Shown here: positions 33,783 to 44,259 of the stretch, in pieces
Layout: each line of letters opens with the position of its first letter
Numbering within the stretch: the stretch's first letter is position 1
Assembly: GCF_009827055.1 (NCBI RefSeq)
Contig: NZ_WUMK01000005.1
Coordinates: 372,001-436,000, forward strand
Direction: 5' to 3'
Length of the DNA: 64,000 nucleotides
From: Shinella kummerowiae
GTDB lineage: Bacteria; Pseudomonadota; Alphaproteobacteria; Rhizobiales; Rhizobiaceae
Notes under the pieces: model-generated
The model's input: only the letters and a program-made list of their open reading frames with translations
Databases searched by the model: none
Told to the model about the DNA's origin: nothing
Made by a program: the position numbers and the translations under genes

Positions 33783-34958
33783 TCACTTATAGGGGTCAGC
33801 CGCATCGCGTAGTCCATCGCCAAGGAAGTTGAAAGCAAGAATTACTAGTACGACTGGCACCACCGGATACAGCAGCCAAGGGTATAGGGCGATAATGTTG
33901 ATGCTGCGGGCTTCCGTCAGGAGAATGCCCCAGCTGGTGATGGGCGGGCGAAGACCGAGCCCGAGGAAACTCAATGCCGTCTCCCCGAGGATCATGCCCG
34001 GGATGGTCAGCGTTGCGCTGGCGATCAGATGAGACATGAAGCCGGGAATGAGATGGCGGCGAATGATGCGGGTGCTGCCGGCACCCATGACTTGCGCCGC
34101 CAATACATAATCTTCCTCGCGTAAGGCAAGAAGTTTCGAGCGTACGGCACGCGCCAGCCCGGTCCAGTCGAGCATGCCGAGAATGATTGTAATGCCGATA
34201 TAGACGAAAATCGGGCTCCAGGTGACGGGGATGATGGCGGCAAGCGCCATCCATAGCGGAATGCTGGGAATGGACTGCAAAACCTCGATCACGCGCTGCA
34301 CGATGAGGTCGAACCAGCCGCCATGGTAGCCGGCGAGCCCGCCGATCACGATCCCGAGAACAAAGCTCATCATCACGCCGAGTGCGCCGATGGTGAGCGA
34401 AATGCGGGCGCCGTAGAGGATGCGCGAGAGCATGTCCCGGCCCAGCCGGTCGGTGCCGAGGAAGAAGAACTGTCCCCCTTCCGCCGGGCAGACGAGATGG
34501 ACGTCCGACTTGAAAAGGCCCCAGAACTTGTAAGCATCACCGCGGCAGAAGAAACGCAGCTTCTGCACGTCCGACGTATCGTCCGTATAGACGCGCTTCA
34601 GATTGTCCATGTTGAGCGTCATGCGCTGGCCGTAGACGAAGGGGCCGACGAAGGCGCCCTCGTGCATGAAGCGCAATGTCTGCGGCGGGGAATAGATGAA
34701 GTCGATGTTGCGCGTGTGCAGATTGTAGGGCGACAGGAACTCGCTGATGATGATCATCAAGTAGATCAGGATCAGGAAGATGCCGGAGGCGAGCGCCATC
34801 CTGTGACGGCGGAACTGCCACCACATCAATTGGAACTGCGAGGCCTGGGCGACCGCCTGCAACTCTTCCGTCTTGCGTTCGGCCGCATAGGGATCGAACG
34901 GCGCGTCGGAAACGAAATGGCCGAGGGGCGCGCCGGGTTCAGGGAGCGAGGTCTTCAC
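33783..34958 (-). CDS. oligopeptide/oligosaccharide ABC transporter permease (DppC/YejE type)
   Basis: A 391-residue inner-membrane permease with an N-terminal OppC-type helix, about 110 residues of extracytoplasmic loop after it (FMHEGAFVGPFVYGQRM), and then five helices with LGTDRLGRDMLSRILYGARISL and EDYVLAAQVMGAGSTRIIRRHLIPG, the OppC family fingerprints. The long loop is larger than in classical DppC and is seen in YejE-like permeases. It overlaps the partner permease by ATGA. Confidence 0.88.
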   Translation of the reverse strand: MKTSLPEPGAPLGHFVSDAPFDPYAAERKTEELQAVAQASQFQLMWWQFRRHRMALASGIFLILIYLMIIISEFLSPYNLHTRNIDFIYSPPQTLRFMHEGAFVGPFVYGQRMTLNMDNLKRVYTDDTSDVQKLRFFCRGDAYKFWGLFKSDVHLVCPAEGGQFFFLGTDRLGRDMLSRILYGARISLTIGALGVMMSFVLGIVIGGLAGYHGGWFDLIVQRVIEVLQSIPSIPLWMALAAIIPVTWSPIFVYIGITIILGMLDWTGLARAVRSKLLALREEDYVLAAQVMGAGSTRIIRRHLIPGFMSHLIASATLTIPGMILGETALSFLGLGLRPPITSWGILLTEARSINIIALYPWLLYPVVPVVLVILAFNFLGDGLRDAADPYK

Positions 34959-35953
34959 TTGCGGCTTCCTCCGCCGAGCCGGATGCGCGGATCGAGGATC
35001 GCGAGCGCGATGTCGGAGACCAGCACGCCGATGACCGTCAGGAAGGCGAGGAACATCAGAAAGGAACCGGCGAGATACATATCCTGCGTCTGAAGGGCCT
35101 TGATCAGCATCGGGCCGGTGGTCTCCAGGGAGAGCACGATGGCGGTGACTTCCGCGCCGGAAATGATCGAGGGCAGGATCGAGCCGATGTCGGATATGAA
35201 GAAGTTCAAGGACATGCGAAGCGGATACTTGGTCAGAACGCGCATCGGATGCAGGCCTTTGGAGCGCGCGGTCACGACATATTGCTTGTTAAGTTCATCG
35301 AGCAGGTTGGCGCGCAGGCGCCGCACCATGCCTGCCGTGCCAGCCGTACCGATGATGATGACCGGAATCCAGATATGCGAAAGGATGGAGCGGAATTTCT
35401 CCCAACTCATCGGCGCACCCAGGAACTGGCGGTCCATCAGCCCGCCGATCGACACGCCGAACCAGATATTGGCGAAATACATGACGATGAGCGCCAGCAT
35501 GAAGTTCGGCACGGCGATGCCGATCAGGCCGGCAAGCGTCAGGCCGTAATCGCCCCAGCTATACTGATGCGTGGCCGAATAGATGCCGATCGGGAAGGCA
35601 AGCAGCCAGGTGAAGAGGATGGTGACGGTGGAGACGAGGACCGTCAGCCACAATCGGTCGCCGACCACCTCGGAAACCGGAAGGCGATATTCGAATGAAT
35701 AGCCGAAATCGCCGATCAGCATGCCGCCGACCCAATGCAGGTAGCGCAACGGCGCCGGTTTGTCGAAGCCGTAGCGCTCGCGCAGTTCCTCGATTTCGGC
35801 CATGTCGGTGGCTTCGCCCATGGCGCGCAACTCCGCGACATAGCTTTCGAAATAGTCGCCGGGCGGAAGCTCGATGATGGTGAAGACCAGCATCGAGATG
35901 AGGATGAGCGTCGGCACCATGACCGTGATGCGCCCGAGAATGTAGCGAACCAT
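34955..35953 (-). CDS. oligopeptide/oligosaccharide ABC transporter permease (DppB type)
   Basis: A 332-residue permease with six predicted helices. MVRYILGRITVMVPTLILIS is the usual DppB N-terminal helix and VVTARSKGLHPMRVLTKYPLR the ATPase-coupling loop. I prefer ATG 35953, which overlaps the previous stop as TGATG and has GGAGG four bases upstream, over GTG 35956, which is too close to that signal. Confidence 0.88.
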   Translation of the reverse strand: MVRYILGRITVMVPTLILISMLVFTIIELPPGDYFESYVAELRAMGEATDMAEIEELRERYGFDKPAPLRYLHWVGGMLIGDFGYSFEYRLPVSEVVGDRLWLTVLVSTVTILFTWLLAFPIGIYSATHQYSWGDYGLTLAGLIGIAVPNFMLALIVMYFANIWFGVSIGGLMDRQFLGAPMSWEKFRSILSHIWIPVIIIGTAGTAGMVRRLRANLLDELNKQYVVTARSKGLHPMRVLTKYPLRMSLNFFISDIGSILPSIISGAEVTAIVLSLETTGPMLIKALQTQDMYLAGSFLMFLAFLTVIGVLVSDIALAILDPRIRLGGGSRK

Positions 35954-37854
35954 CACGCGCCTCCTTCGTACCAGAACGTATCCGGCATGTAGACGCCGAG
36001 GAAACTGGTCGGGTTGAAGCCGCAGAGCGCCTTGTCGGGCACGTTGCGCATCCGGCGGGCGCGTACGACCGGCTGGGAAATGCCGTTGACGGTGCCGATG
36101 GTGAAGACCTGATCGGCGTGGTGCGCCAGCATCTCATGCCAGATTGCCGTTCGCTCGTCGTCGGTCGTGGTCATCTGCCAGGCATCGTATTTGTCGACGA
36201 GATATTGCACTTCCGGCATGTCCGGCGGTTCGCCCTTGGTTTTGACGGTCGCAAAGTACATGCCCCAGACAGGCCATTGGTACTGGTCGTCGGAGGTCGG
36301 CGCGAGTTCGGAGGGCGACATTTCCGGTGTCGGCACGCCGTTGTCGAGCCCATACCATACGGACATGATGACCTCGCCGCCGATGGCGCGGCTGCGGAAG
36401 ATGTCGCGCTGCGACGTGCGCACGAATAGCCCCAGGCCGACCGTGCGGAAATGATCGGTGATCAGTTCGAGCACGTCTGTCTCCAGCGTGCTTTCACCGG
36501 CGCTTTCGACGACGAGATGGGCGGAGCGACCGTCCGGAAGGAGGCGCAGGCCTTCATCGTCGCGTTTGTCGAGACCGGCCTCATCGAGCAGGCGGTTGGC
36601 CTGGTCCGGATCATAGGACGCCCAGGCCTTGGCATAGTCCTGCTTGAAAAGCGGGCTGTCCGGCAACACCGTATTGGCGCTCTCCTGGCCGAGACCATAG
36701 AACACCGCCTTGTTGATTTCCGTGCGGTTGATGGCAAGCGACATCGCCCGGCGCACCCGCACGTCCCGCAGAACCTTCTGCCAGCCTTTGTCGCCGCAGT
36801 TGAGGTTGGGGATCAGCGCGACCCGCGAGCCGAGCGTGCGCTTCCACAGCACCACATTCAGCGGATAGATCGTTTCGGCTTCCTTGAGGAGGGTGTAGTC
36901 GGCAAAATCGAGATTGGCGATCTGCAGGTCGCTTTCCCCGGTCGCCGTCTTGGCGGAAATGAGATCGGGCGAGGAGACATTCATCACGACGCGGTCGATA
37001 TAGGGGAGCTGTACCCCGTTCTCGTCCACCCGGTGGAAGAAGGGATTGCGATCGAAGATGAACTGCTCGGCCGGCGGGGCCGTGCGCGGGCGCCAGGCTT
37101 CCAGCGTCGGCAGATCCGGATTTTCTGGCCGGTTCTGTCGCGACATCTTGATGTGCAGCCCGCGCCAGTCGTCGACGCGTTGCTTCTGGATATGCTTTTC
37201 CAGAACGTCGGCGGCCTGAAACTTCTTGTGGAACTGCCGCATGTAAGCGGATGGCAGCGCCAGCACCAGCGGGATGGGGGCGGCGAGTTTCGGCAGGAAA
37301 TCCGGGATCGGCTTTTCCCAGCGGTAGCGCACCGTCAGCGGATCGATCATCTCGAAAGTCGGCGGCTTGCCCTCGACGAGCAGATCCACCGGCGGCCCGC
37401 CCTTGAAGAGTTCGCGATTGAGAATGACCTCTTCCCAGCAATAGCGGAAATCATCGGCGGTGAAGGGCTCGCCGCTCGACCATTTGTGCCCTTCGCGCAG
37501 GCGGAAGGTGAAGATACGCTCCTCCTCCACGGTGAAGGATTCGAGAATGTCCGCCTGCAGCTTCAAATCCCGATCGTAACCGACAAGCCGTGAATAGCTG
37601 TTGATCGGCATCAGGCGCACGTCCCGCTGCCCACCGATCAGCATGCGGGCGGTGCCGCCCTGGACGCCGGGCACGCCCCCCAGCGCCGCGGTGTTTATGA
37701 TGCGGGGTGTCTTCGGCATCCGTTCGGCAACGGCGGGCAGTTCTCCCGCCTCCACCTTGGGCTTCAGGTAGTCGGATTCCGCGAAGGCCGTGCGGGCAAG
37801 GCCCGGAACGAAGGCGGTGGCGAGCAGGCCGAGTGCGGTGCGACGCGTGATCAT
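35953..37854 (-). CDS. family 5 extracellular solute-binding protein
   Basis: A 633-residue periplasmic protein with an apparent Tat-type signal ([18 protein letters not shown]). The SBP-5 layout is clear: VEEERIFTFRLREGHKWSSG with the entrance strand, LAINRTEINKAVFYGLG as the conserved middle, and AYADWAS-like closing segments. It is longer than DppA (about 535 residues) and close to YejA-type proteins. Proteins of this size bind peptides, but also oligosaccharides; glycosyltransferase neighbours make a glycan fragment plausible. It overlaps both neighbouring genes. Confidence 0.85.
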   Translation of the reverse strand: MITRRTALGLLATAFVPGLARTAFAESDYLKPKVEAGELPAVAERMPKTPRIINTAALGGVPGVQGGTARMLIGGQRDVRLMPINSYSRLVGYDRDLKLQADILESFTVEEERIFTFRLREGHKWSSGEPFTADDFRYCWEEVILNRELFKGGPPVDLLVEGKPPTFEMIDPLTVRYRWEKPIPDFLPKLAAPIPLVLALPSAYMRQFHKKFQAADVLEKHIQKQRVDDWRGLHIKMSRQNRPENPDLPTLEAWRPRTAPPAEQFIFDRNPFFHRVDENGVQLPYIDRVVMNVSSPDLISAKTATGESDLQIANLDFADYTLLKEAETIYPLNVVLWKRTLGSRVALIPNLNCGDKGWQKVLRDVRVRRAMSLAINRTEINKAVFYGLGQESANTVLPDSPLFKQDYAKAWASYDPDQANRLLDEAGLDKRDDEGLRLLPDGRSAHLVVESAGESTLETDVLELITDHFRTVGLGLFVRTSQRDIFRSRAIGGEVIMSVWYGLDNGVPTPEMSPSELAPTSDDQYQWPVWGMYFATVKTKGEPPDMPEVQYLVDKYDAWQMTTTDDERTAIWHEMLAHHADQVFTIGTVNGISQPVVRARRMRNVPDKALCGFNPTSFLGVYMPDTFWYEGGA

Positions 37855-39761
37855 GGCGCCAACTCCCGCATATCGGCATTCCTGCGGGCGAGAACGAAAT
37901 GACCGCCGCCGAGATCGGCAGGCGCCATGCCGTCGCCGCCGTCTTCATCGCGGAAGACGCGGGCCCAGTTGGCACGCGACACGGCACTGGTCTGGCCGGC
38001 CGTTTCGAAATTCAAGGGTCGGTCGAGGTCCGGAAAGGCGACAGCGTCGAGCAGTGCCCTCGTATAGGGATGCACCGGTGCGGTCATGATGATCTCGCGT
38101 GGAGCGATCTCGACAATCCTGCCGGCCCACATCACGGCAACCCGGTCGGCCATGTAGTCGACCACGGCGAGATTGTGCGAGATGAACAGGTAGGTGAGCC
38201 CGAGATCCTTCTGCAGGTCCTTGAGCAAGTTGAGGATCTGCGCCTGCACCGACACGTCGAGTGCGGAAACCGGCTCGTCGCAGATGATGAGGCTCGGCCC
38301 CAGGGCAAGTGCGCGGGCAATGCCGATGCGCTGACGCTGGCCGCCGGAAAAGCTGTGCGGATAGCGCTTCAGCGAGGCCTCGTCGAGGCCGATCGCGCGG
38401 ATCAGCGCCTTGATGGCCATCTTGCGCTTTGCGGTGTCGCCATGATCGTGGATGTCGAGCGGTTCACGCAGGATGTCGCCGATCGTCATGCGCGGCGAGA
38501 GCGAGGACAGCGGGTCCTGGAAGACCATCTGCATCCGGGTGCGCAGGCTTTGCAACTCCGCGCCCTTGGCTTTCAGGACGTCGATCGGCCCCTTTCCATC
38601 GTCAAAGAGGACGGAGCCGGCATCCGGCTCGATGGCACGCATCAGGATCTTGCTGACGGTGGTCTTGCCGCAGCCGCTTTCACCGACGAGGCCGAGGCAT
38701 TCGCCGCGCTTGATGTCGAAGCTGACGTCATCGACGGCGGGTCGGTTCTTTTCCTTGGGGCGGCCTGGCATCTGCCAGTTGTCCTTGCGGATCGCAAACG
38801 TCTTGCTGAGATTGCGCACCGAGAGGATCGTTTCCGGCCCGGTGCGCGCCTGGTATTTCTTGCTGAGCAGGCTGTCCTGATTGACCTCGATTTCACGGAG
38901 CGGCTTCAGGCGGTCGCCGCGCTGCATGCCGAAATGCGGGATCGCTGCCATCAGGCCTTTGAGATAGGGGTGGGTGGGCTTGCGGAAGATCGTCTCGACC
39001 GGCCCGGCCTCCATGATCTCGCCCTGGTAGATCACCACCACCTCGTCGGCGATGTTGGCGACGACGCCAAGGTCGTGCGTGACGAGCAGCACGGCCATGT
39101 CCATCTGCAATTGCAGGTCCTTCAGGAGTTTCAGGATCTGCGCCTGGATCGTCACGTCGAGCGCCGTGGTCGGCTCGTCGGCAATCAGCAGCGCGGGGCC
39201 GCAGACCAGCGCCATCGCGATCATCGCGCGCTGGCGCATGCCGCCCGACAACTCGAAGGAATACATGTCATAGACTTTTTTCGGATTGTTGAATCCGACG
39301 CGCGACAGCATATCCTCGCAGCGTTCTCGCATTTCCGCGCCGGTCAGGCCGGTATGGATGCGCAGCGTCTCGCTGATCTGATCGCCGATCGTGTGCAGCG
39401 GCGAGAAGGACGTCATCGGCTCCTGGAAGATCATGCCCATGCGACCGCCACGGATCGAGCGGATCTTGCGCCCGTCATGCGGCAGCGGCAGGATGTCGAT
39501 CGGGCCTTCGCCCGAGAGCGGATCGTCGAAGAAGATTTTTCCTGAGACCCGCGCCGTCGTGGTCTGAAGTCCCATCGCGGTCTGGCTGATAACGGATTTG
39601 CCTGAGCCGGACTCCCCCACCAAGGCCGTCACCTTGCCGGGCAACACCCTGAGATTCGCGCCCCTGACGGCGGTGATCCTTGCGCCCATCAACGAAAAGG
39701 AGACGTGTAGGTTCTCAATCCGCAGCAGGTCCCTCGGCCGGCGCGTCGCATTCACGTTCAT
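37851..39761 (-). CDS. fused oligopeptide-type ABC transporter ATPase (DppD-DppF/YejF type)
   Basis: A 636-residue protein with two complete ATPase domains. Domain 1: [38 protein letters not shown]. Domain 2: [38 protein letters not shown]. Each is followed by the oligopeptide-type C-terminal segment ([23 protein letters not shown]). I prefer ATG 39761; a longer start at 39794 is possible. It is the first gene of the minus-strand operon that ends with the cyclic-nucleotide-binding protein, and it is divergent from the GT32-type gene. Confidence 0.9.
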   Translation of the reverse strand: MNVNATRRPRDLLRIENLHVSFSLMGARITAVRGANLRVLPGKVTALVGESGSGKSVISQTAMGLQTTTARVSGKIFFDDPLSGEGPIDILPLPHDGRKIRSIRGGRMGMIFQEPMTSFSPLHTIGDQISETLRIHTGLTGAEMRERCEDMLSRVGFNNPKKVYDMYSFELSGGMRQRAMIAMALVCGPALLIADEPTTALDVTIQAQILKLLKDLQLQMDMAVLLVTHDLGVVANIADEVVVIYQGEIMEAGPVETIFRKPTHPYLKGLMAAIPHFGMQRGDRLKPLREIEVNQDSLLSKKYQARTGPETILSVRNLSKTFAIRKDNWQMPGRPKEKNRPAVDDVSFDIKRGECLGLVGESGCGKTTVSKILMRAIEPDAGSVLFDDGKGPIDVLKAKGAELQSLRTRMQMVFQDPLSSLSPRMTIGDILREPLDIHDHGDTAKRKMAIKALIRAIGLDEASLKRYPHSFSGGQRQRIGIARALALGPSLIICDEPVSALDVSVQAQILNLLKDLQKDLGLTYLFISHNLAVVDYMADRVAVMWAGRIVEIAPREIIMTAPVHPYTRALLDAVAFPDLDRPLNFETAGQTSAVSRANWARVFRDEDGGDGMAPADLGGGHFVLARRNADMRELAP

Positions 39762-39952
39762 ATGTACTTTCTCGCCTGTCGGACGTGCATCCACACGGCA
39801 TTTTGTTGTATTCCCCGTCCTGAGACTAGCGTGCGCATTTTTTTCTGTCCACGCCTTACTTTAAAGACAGGTTGAGGGTTGTTCTCACTCTGGCGGGAAC
39901 CGATTATGACAGTTCTTTCCATGGCGTCGGAGCCCTCCATTAGGATAGATTG

Positions 39953-40915
39953 ATGTCAGCCAAGCAACGATTGAACGCGGAACTCGAAAAAGCTGCGCGG
40001 CACCGGGACGCCGGCGCGTTCGACGAAGCCCGCAAGGTGCTGGAGGCCGTCGCGGTCGATCCGGAGAGGAACGCGTTGGGGCCGGATACGACGCTCGGCC
40101 TGCCGCGTCGGCTGCACTCCGCCCTGTTGAAGCTTGCCAAGGCCGAACAGGACCCCGTCAAGCGCATCGGCTACCAGTACCACCTCGTCCCCGACCCGGA
40201 CATCCTGGCCATCCACGGCCAGTTTACCCTTGCCGAGAAGCGGGCGATCGCCGAGATCAACCGACTGGTGGTGCCGCCGATCATCCACCAGATCTGGATC
40301 GGAAGCGCGGACCTGCCGCCATCGACGAAAGCCTGGGAACGCCATGCCAAGGCACATGGCTACGGTTATTTCCTCTGGCGGGAAACCGATCTTGCGGAGG
40401 CCGGAATCTACGAGAACAAGGCCTTTCAGGCGATGCTGGCGCGGGAGGATTATCCCGGTGCGGTCGATGTCGCGCGCTATCTTCTGGTCGAGCAGGAGGG
40501 CGGCATCTATCTCGATTGCGACTGGTATCCGGCCCGTATGGACATCAGCTTCCACGACCTCCTGCCGATGACCGGGCTGATCGCCATGGCGGAGGATATC
40601 CCGCGCAAGACCGGCCGTGGCGGCCTCCTGCTGGCCAATTCGTTCGTTGCCACCCCCGCGCATCACCCGGTCCTGACCCGGCTCAACGCCGTTTTGCCTT
40701 CGGTTGTCGCGGCAATGCCGGAGGCGCCCGCCTGGTGGTCTACCGGGCCGCTGCTCTTCACCGTCATCGCGCGCGGTGGCAGCCTGACGCTCGCGGATGC
40801 TTCTTTCGTCGCGGGGGAGTTGCCCCGAAGGGCGCCGTTTTCGGAGGTCGAGGCGGCATGCAGGGCTTGCGAAACCAAGGATTCAGGCCTGCTGCTGGCC
40901 TGGAAGTCGTGGTAG
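39953..40915 (+). CDS. GT32-type (DXD) glycosyltransferase
   Basis: A 320-residue protein. The N-terminal 100 residues are helical, possibly a TPR-like membrane-associated part (RHRDAGAFDEARKVLEAVAV). IPPIIHQIWIGS-like sequence (IIHQIWIGSADLPP) starts the Gly_transf_sug domain, with the metal-binding DXD as YLDCDWYP and the EQEGGIY strand just before it. Such enzymes transfer galactose, mannose or glucose onto surface glycans. It faces the long transporter/glycosyltransferase operon across a 191-base promoter region. Confidence 0.82.
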   Translation: MSAKQRLNAELEKAARHRDAGAFDEARKVLEAVAVDPERNALGPDTTLGLPRRLHSALLKLAKAEQDPVKRIGYQYHLVPDPDILAIHGQFTLAEKRAIAEINRLVVPPIIHQIWIGSADLPPSTKAWERHAKAHGYGYFLWRETDLAEAGIYENKAFQAMLAREDYPGAVDVARYLLVEQEGGIYLDCDWYPARMDISFHDLLPMTGLIAMAEDIPRKTGRGGLLLANSFVATPAHHPVLTRLNAVLPSVVAAMPEAPAWWSTGPLLFTVIARGGSLTLADASFVAGELPRRAPFSEVEAACRACETKDSGLLLAWKSW

Positions 40916-41074
40916 CCGCTGGTCCGGCGTGATAGCGCACCGTATTCTATTTGTGACAAATTGCGTGCTAGAGCACTTCCATAGAACGTGCGAACCGGTT
41001 TGATGGACCGCGTTACGCAGCAACAGACAGACTAGAGTGTCCGCCACCGCGGACCTGCTTGGAGACATTGCACC

Positions 41075-42418
41075 ATGAAGATCGCCATGATTGGTTCCGG
41101 CTATGTAGGGCTGGTGTCTGGCGCCTGTTTCGCCGATTTCGGCCATACCGTCGTCTGCATCGACAAGGCAGAGGGCAAGATCGAGGCCCTGAACCGGGGG
41201 GAGATTCCGATCTTCGAACCGGGTCTCGATGCGCTCGTCGCCGAGAACGTCAAGGCCGGCCGCCTGTCCTTCACCACGGAGTTTTCCGGCCCGGTGAGCG
41301 AGGCCGACGTCGTCTTCATCGCCGTCGGCACGCCGTCGCGGCGGGGTGATGGCCATGCCGACCTTTCCTATGTCTATGCCGCCGCCCGCGAGATCGCCGA
41401 GTCGGTCAAGGGCTTTACCATCGTCGTGACGAAATCGACGGTTCCCGTCGGCACGGGCGACGAGGTGGAGCGCATCATGCGCGAAACCCGCCCCGATGCG
41501 GACATTGCCGTCGTTTCCAATCCGGAGTTCCTGCGCGAGGGCGCGGCAATCAGTGACTTCAAGCGGCCGGACCGCATCGTCGTCGGCATCGAGGATGAAC
41601 GGGCGCGCGAGGTGATGACGGAGGTCTACCGGCCGCTCTATCTCAACCAGTTGCCGCTGCTCTTCACCACCCGCCGTACCTCCGAGCTCATAAAATACGC
41701 CGCCAATGCGTTTCTCGCGATGAAGATCACCTTCATCAACGAAATCGCCGATCTCTGCGAAAAAGTCGGCGCCGACGTGCAGCAGATTTCGCGTGGCATC
41801 GGGCTCGACGGCCGTATCGGCTCGAAGTTCCTGCATGCCGGTCCCGGCTATGGCGGTTCCTGCTTCCCGAAGGATACGCTGGCGCTTGTCAAGACCGCAC
41901 AGGACAATGACAGCCCGGTGCGCCTGATCGAAACGACGATCGCCATCAACGATACGCGCAAGCGCGCCATGGCCCGCAAGGTGATCAATGCGTTGAACGG
42001 TGACGTGCGCGGCAAGAAGATCGCCATCCTCGGCCTTACCTTCAAGCCCGAAACAGACGACATGCGCGACGCGCCGTCGATCTCGATCATCCAGGCTTTG
42101 CAGGATGGTGGTGCCCGGATCTTCGCCTATGATCCGGAGGGTATGGAAGCCTCCAAGGCCATCCTGGACAATGTGACCTACGGCAACTCGCCCTATGACA
42201 TTGCCGAGGGTGCGGAGGCGGTGGTGATCGTCACGGAATGGAACCAGTTCCGCGCACTGGATTTCCAGCGCTTGAAGTCCGTGATGGCCAAGCCCCTGCT
42301 AGTCGACCTGCGCAATGTCTATACTCCGGATGAGGTCAAGCGCCACGGCCTTGCCTATGCCAGCATCGGCCGCGGCACGTCCGCCATGGTCGTGCCGGTC
42401 TCTGAGGCGGCGGAATGA
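41075..42418 (+). CDS. rkpK: UDP-glucose 6-dehydrogenase
   Basis: A 447-residue enzyme that oxidises UDP-glucose to UDP-glucuronate with NAD. The Rossmann start is [16 protein letters not shown], followed by [28 protein letters not shown], and the catalytic cysteine in [13 protein letters not shown]. Length and motifs fit the rhizobial UGDH family. It overlaps the epimerase gene (ATGA), so the pair makes UDP-glucuronate and then probably UDP-galacturonate. Confidence 0.95.
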   Translation: MKIAMIGSGYVGLVSGACFADFGHTVVCIDKAEGKIEALNRGEIPIFEPGLDALVAENVKAGRLSFTTEFSGPVSEADVVFIAVGTPSRRGDGHADLSYVYAAAREIAESVKGFTIVVTKSTVPVGTGDEVERIMRETRPDADIAVVSNPEFLREGAAISDFKRPDRIVVGIEDERAREVMTEVYRPLYLNQLPLLFTTRRTSELIKYAANAFLAMKITFINEIADLCEKVGADVQQISRGIGLDGRIGSKFLHAGPGYGGSCFPKDTLALVKTAQDNDSPVRLIETTIAINDTRKRAMARKVINALNGDVRGKKIAILGLTFKPETDDMRDAPSISIIQALQDGGARIFAYDPEGMEASKAILDNVTYGNSPYDIAEGAEAVVIVTEWNQFRALDFQRLKSVMAKPLLVDLRNVYTPDEVKRHGLAYASIGRGTSAMVVPVSEAAE

Positions 42419-43458
42419 CGCATTTCCTCGTCACGGGTACGGCTGGCTTCATCGGTTTCCACCTGGCAAAACGCCTGCTCGACGACGGCCATTCCGTCGT
42501 CGGCTTCGATGCCATGACGCCATACTACGACGTGACGCTGAAGGAGCAGCGCCTTGCGATCCTCGAGCCCTATGCCGAATTCCAACAGGTCACCGGCAGG
42601 CTGGAAGACAAGGCAGCGCTCGAGGCTGCCGCCGCAATCCGCAAGCCGGATGTGATACTCCACCTCGCCGCGCAGGCCGGCGTGCGCTACAGCCTCGAAA
42701 ATCCCGGGGCCTATGTGGAGTCCAATCTCGTTGGCTCATGGAACGTGCTGGAGCTGGCGAAAACACTCCAGCCGCGCCATCTGCTGCTCGCTTCCACCTC
42801 GTCGATCTATGGCGCCAACGAGAAGATCCCGTTCGCCGAGGCAGACCGCGCCGACGAACCGATGACGCTCTATGCCGCGTCCAAGAAATCCATGGAGTTG
42901 ATGGCGCATTCCTATGCCCATCTCTACAAGGTGCCGACGACGGCTTTCCGTTTCTTCACTGTGTATGGTCCCTGGGGCCGGCCGGACATGGCGCCGATCA
43001 AGTTCACCGACGCCATCCTCAACGATCGCCCGATCGACGTTTACGGCGAGGGCAACATGAGCCGCGACTTCACCTATATCGACGACCTCGTCGAAGCCAT
43101 CGTCCGCCTCGTCGATGTGGTGCCCTCGGAAGACAACCGTGCGGTGGCGCCGAATGTCGTCGATACGCTGTCTGCGCATGCGCCCTTCCGGGTCGTCAAC
43201 ATCGGCGGCGGGCGCCCAATCGAACTGATGGCTTTCATCGAGACGATCGAGAAGGCCCTGGAACGACCATCGAAGCGCAACTACATGCCGATGCAGCAAG
43301 GCGATGTGCCGCGCACCTTCGCGTCCACCGATCTCCTGCATCATCTCACCGGCTTTGTTCCGCGTGTCACGCTTGAAGAGGGAATCGCTGCCTTCACGCG
43401 GTGGTATCTGGATTGGCGCAAGCGCAATAGCGGGCGGCAAGATTCCCAGCGCAGCTAA
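42415..43458 (+). CDS. lpsL: UDP-glucuronate 4-epimerase family protein
   Basis: A 347-residue SDR-type epimerase: [18 protein letters not shown] as the NAD loop, STSSIYG with the catalytic serine, [19 protein letters not shown] with the Tyr-x3-Lys, and [14 protein letters not shown], a phrase diagnostic for uronate epimerases such as LpsL. It would interconvert UDP-glucuronate and UDP-galacturonate, which feed lipopolysaccharide or capsule. Translationally coupled to UDP-glucose dehydrogenase. Confidence 0.9.
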   Translation: MTHFLVTGTAGFIGFHLAKRLLDDGHSVVGFDAMTPYYDVTLKEQRLAILEPYAEFQQVTGRLEDKAALEAAAAIRKPDVILHLAAQAGVRYSLENPGAYVESNLVGSWNVLELAKTLQPRHLLLASTSSIYGANEKIPFAEADRADEPMTLYAASKKSMELMAHSYAHLYKVPTTAFRFFTVYGPWGRPDMAPIKFTDAILNDRPIDVYGEGNMSRDFTYIDDLVEAIVRLVDVVPSEDNRAVAPNVVDTLSAHAPFRVVNIGGGRPIELMAFIETIEKALERPSKRNYMPMQQGDVPRTFASTDLLHHLTGFVPRVTLEEGIAAFTRWYLDWRKRNSGRQDSQRS

Positions 43459-43609
43459 GCTTGACGTGCGGGTGTCGTTCGCTTCGGCTGCCGCACTGCG
43501 TGCAAAGAAATTCTATGGTTTTTGCCAGCAATAGGTGTGGCTTTCTTACCTTTCCGGCTTCCGTCACGCATCATCGCAAACAATCCGGTTTGCGAAGGAA
43601 GGCCGCCTC

Positions 43610-44245
43610 ATGCCGTCAATCGATATCCCCATCGACACGCTCATCCTGCCCGGCCTGAATGGCTCGCCCCAGGGGCACTGGCAGCGCCATTGGGCGCGTG
43701 ACAATCCCGAAAGCCGCGTGGTCGAGCAGTTTGACTGGGCCTGTCCTGATCGGCAAAGCTGGCTCCAGCAAGTGGAGCAGCAGGTCGAGATGGTCGGCAA
43801 CGACGTCTGGCTGGTCGGTCACAGCCTCGGCTGCGTGCTGGCGGCGCATTTTGCGCAAAGCCGGCTAGCGTCGCGGGTTCGCGGCGCGCTGCTCGTCGCC
43901 CCCTGCGATCTCGATACGACCGAAACGCTGCATCCCTGTATCATCAGGTTCGGTGCCATGCCGCAAGCGCGCTTGCCGTTTCCCTCGCTGGTGGTCGGTA
44001 GCCTGAACGACCCCTATATGCCGGTCGACCGCCTGCGCCAGACAGCACGTGCCTGGGGCAGTGATCTCGTCGATATCGGCGATGCTGGCCATATCAACAT
44101 TGCCAGTGGTTTTGGCCGCTGGACCGCTGGTTACGATTTCCTCGATCTCCTCAAGGCACGGGCAGGGCGCTCGACCTACCCCGTAACGCAAGACGGCCGC
44201 CTGTTCACGGCGGCCGTCGCTAACGTGGGGCTGGCGCTCAACTGA
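43610..44245 (+). CDS. RBBP9/YdeN-family alpha/beta hydrolase
   Basis: A 211-residue cytoplasmic hydrolase. The family start LPGLNGSPQGHWQRHW, the nucleophile elbow VGHSLGC, the aspartate in NDPYMP and the histidine in DAGHIN complete the serine triad. ATG 43610 has AAGGAAGG five bases upstream; the frame remains open further upstream without such a signal. The natural substrate of these esterases is rarely known. Two hairpins lie at the end of the gene. Confidence 0.87.
   Translation: MPSIDIPIDTLILPGLNGSPQGHWQRHWARDNPESRVVEQFDWACPDRQSWLQQVEQQVEMVGNDVWLVGHSLGCVLAAHFAQSRLASRVRGALLVAPCDLDTTETLHPCIIRFGAMPQARLPFPSLVVGSLNDPYMPVDRLRQTARAWGSDLVDIGDAGHINIASGFGRWTAGYDFLDLLKARAGRSTYPVTQDGRLFTAAVANVGLALN
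44192..44218 (+). terminator. hairpin within the 3-prime end of the hydrolase gene
   Basis: GACGGCCGCC and GGCGGCCGTC form a perfect 10-bp stem with a 7-base loop, inside the last 20 codons. It looks like a terminator but lies ahead of the stop codon. Confidence 0.4.
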
Positions 44246-44251
44246 GCGCCA
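44232..44251. terminator. hairpin between convergent genes
   Basis: TGGCGCTCA and TGAGCGCCA form a 9-bp palindrome with two central bases; it overlaps the hydrolase stop codon and stands 8 bases from the end of the tauC-like gene, so it could serve both. Confidence 0.5.
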
Positions 44252-44259
44252 ACATTGTC

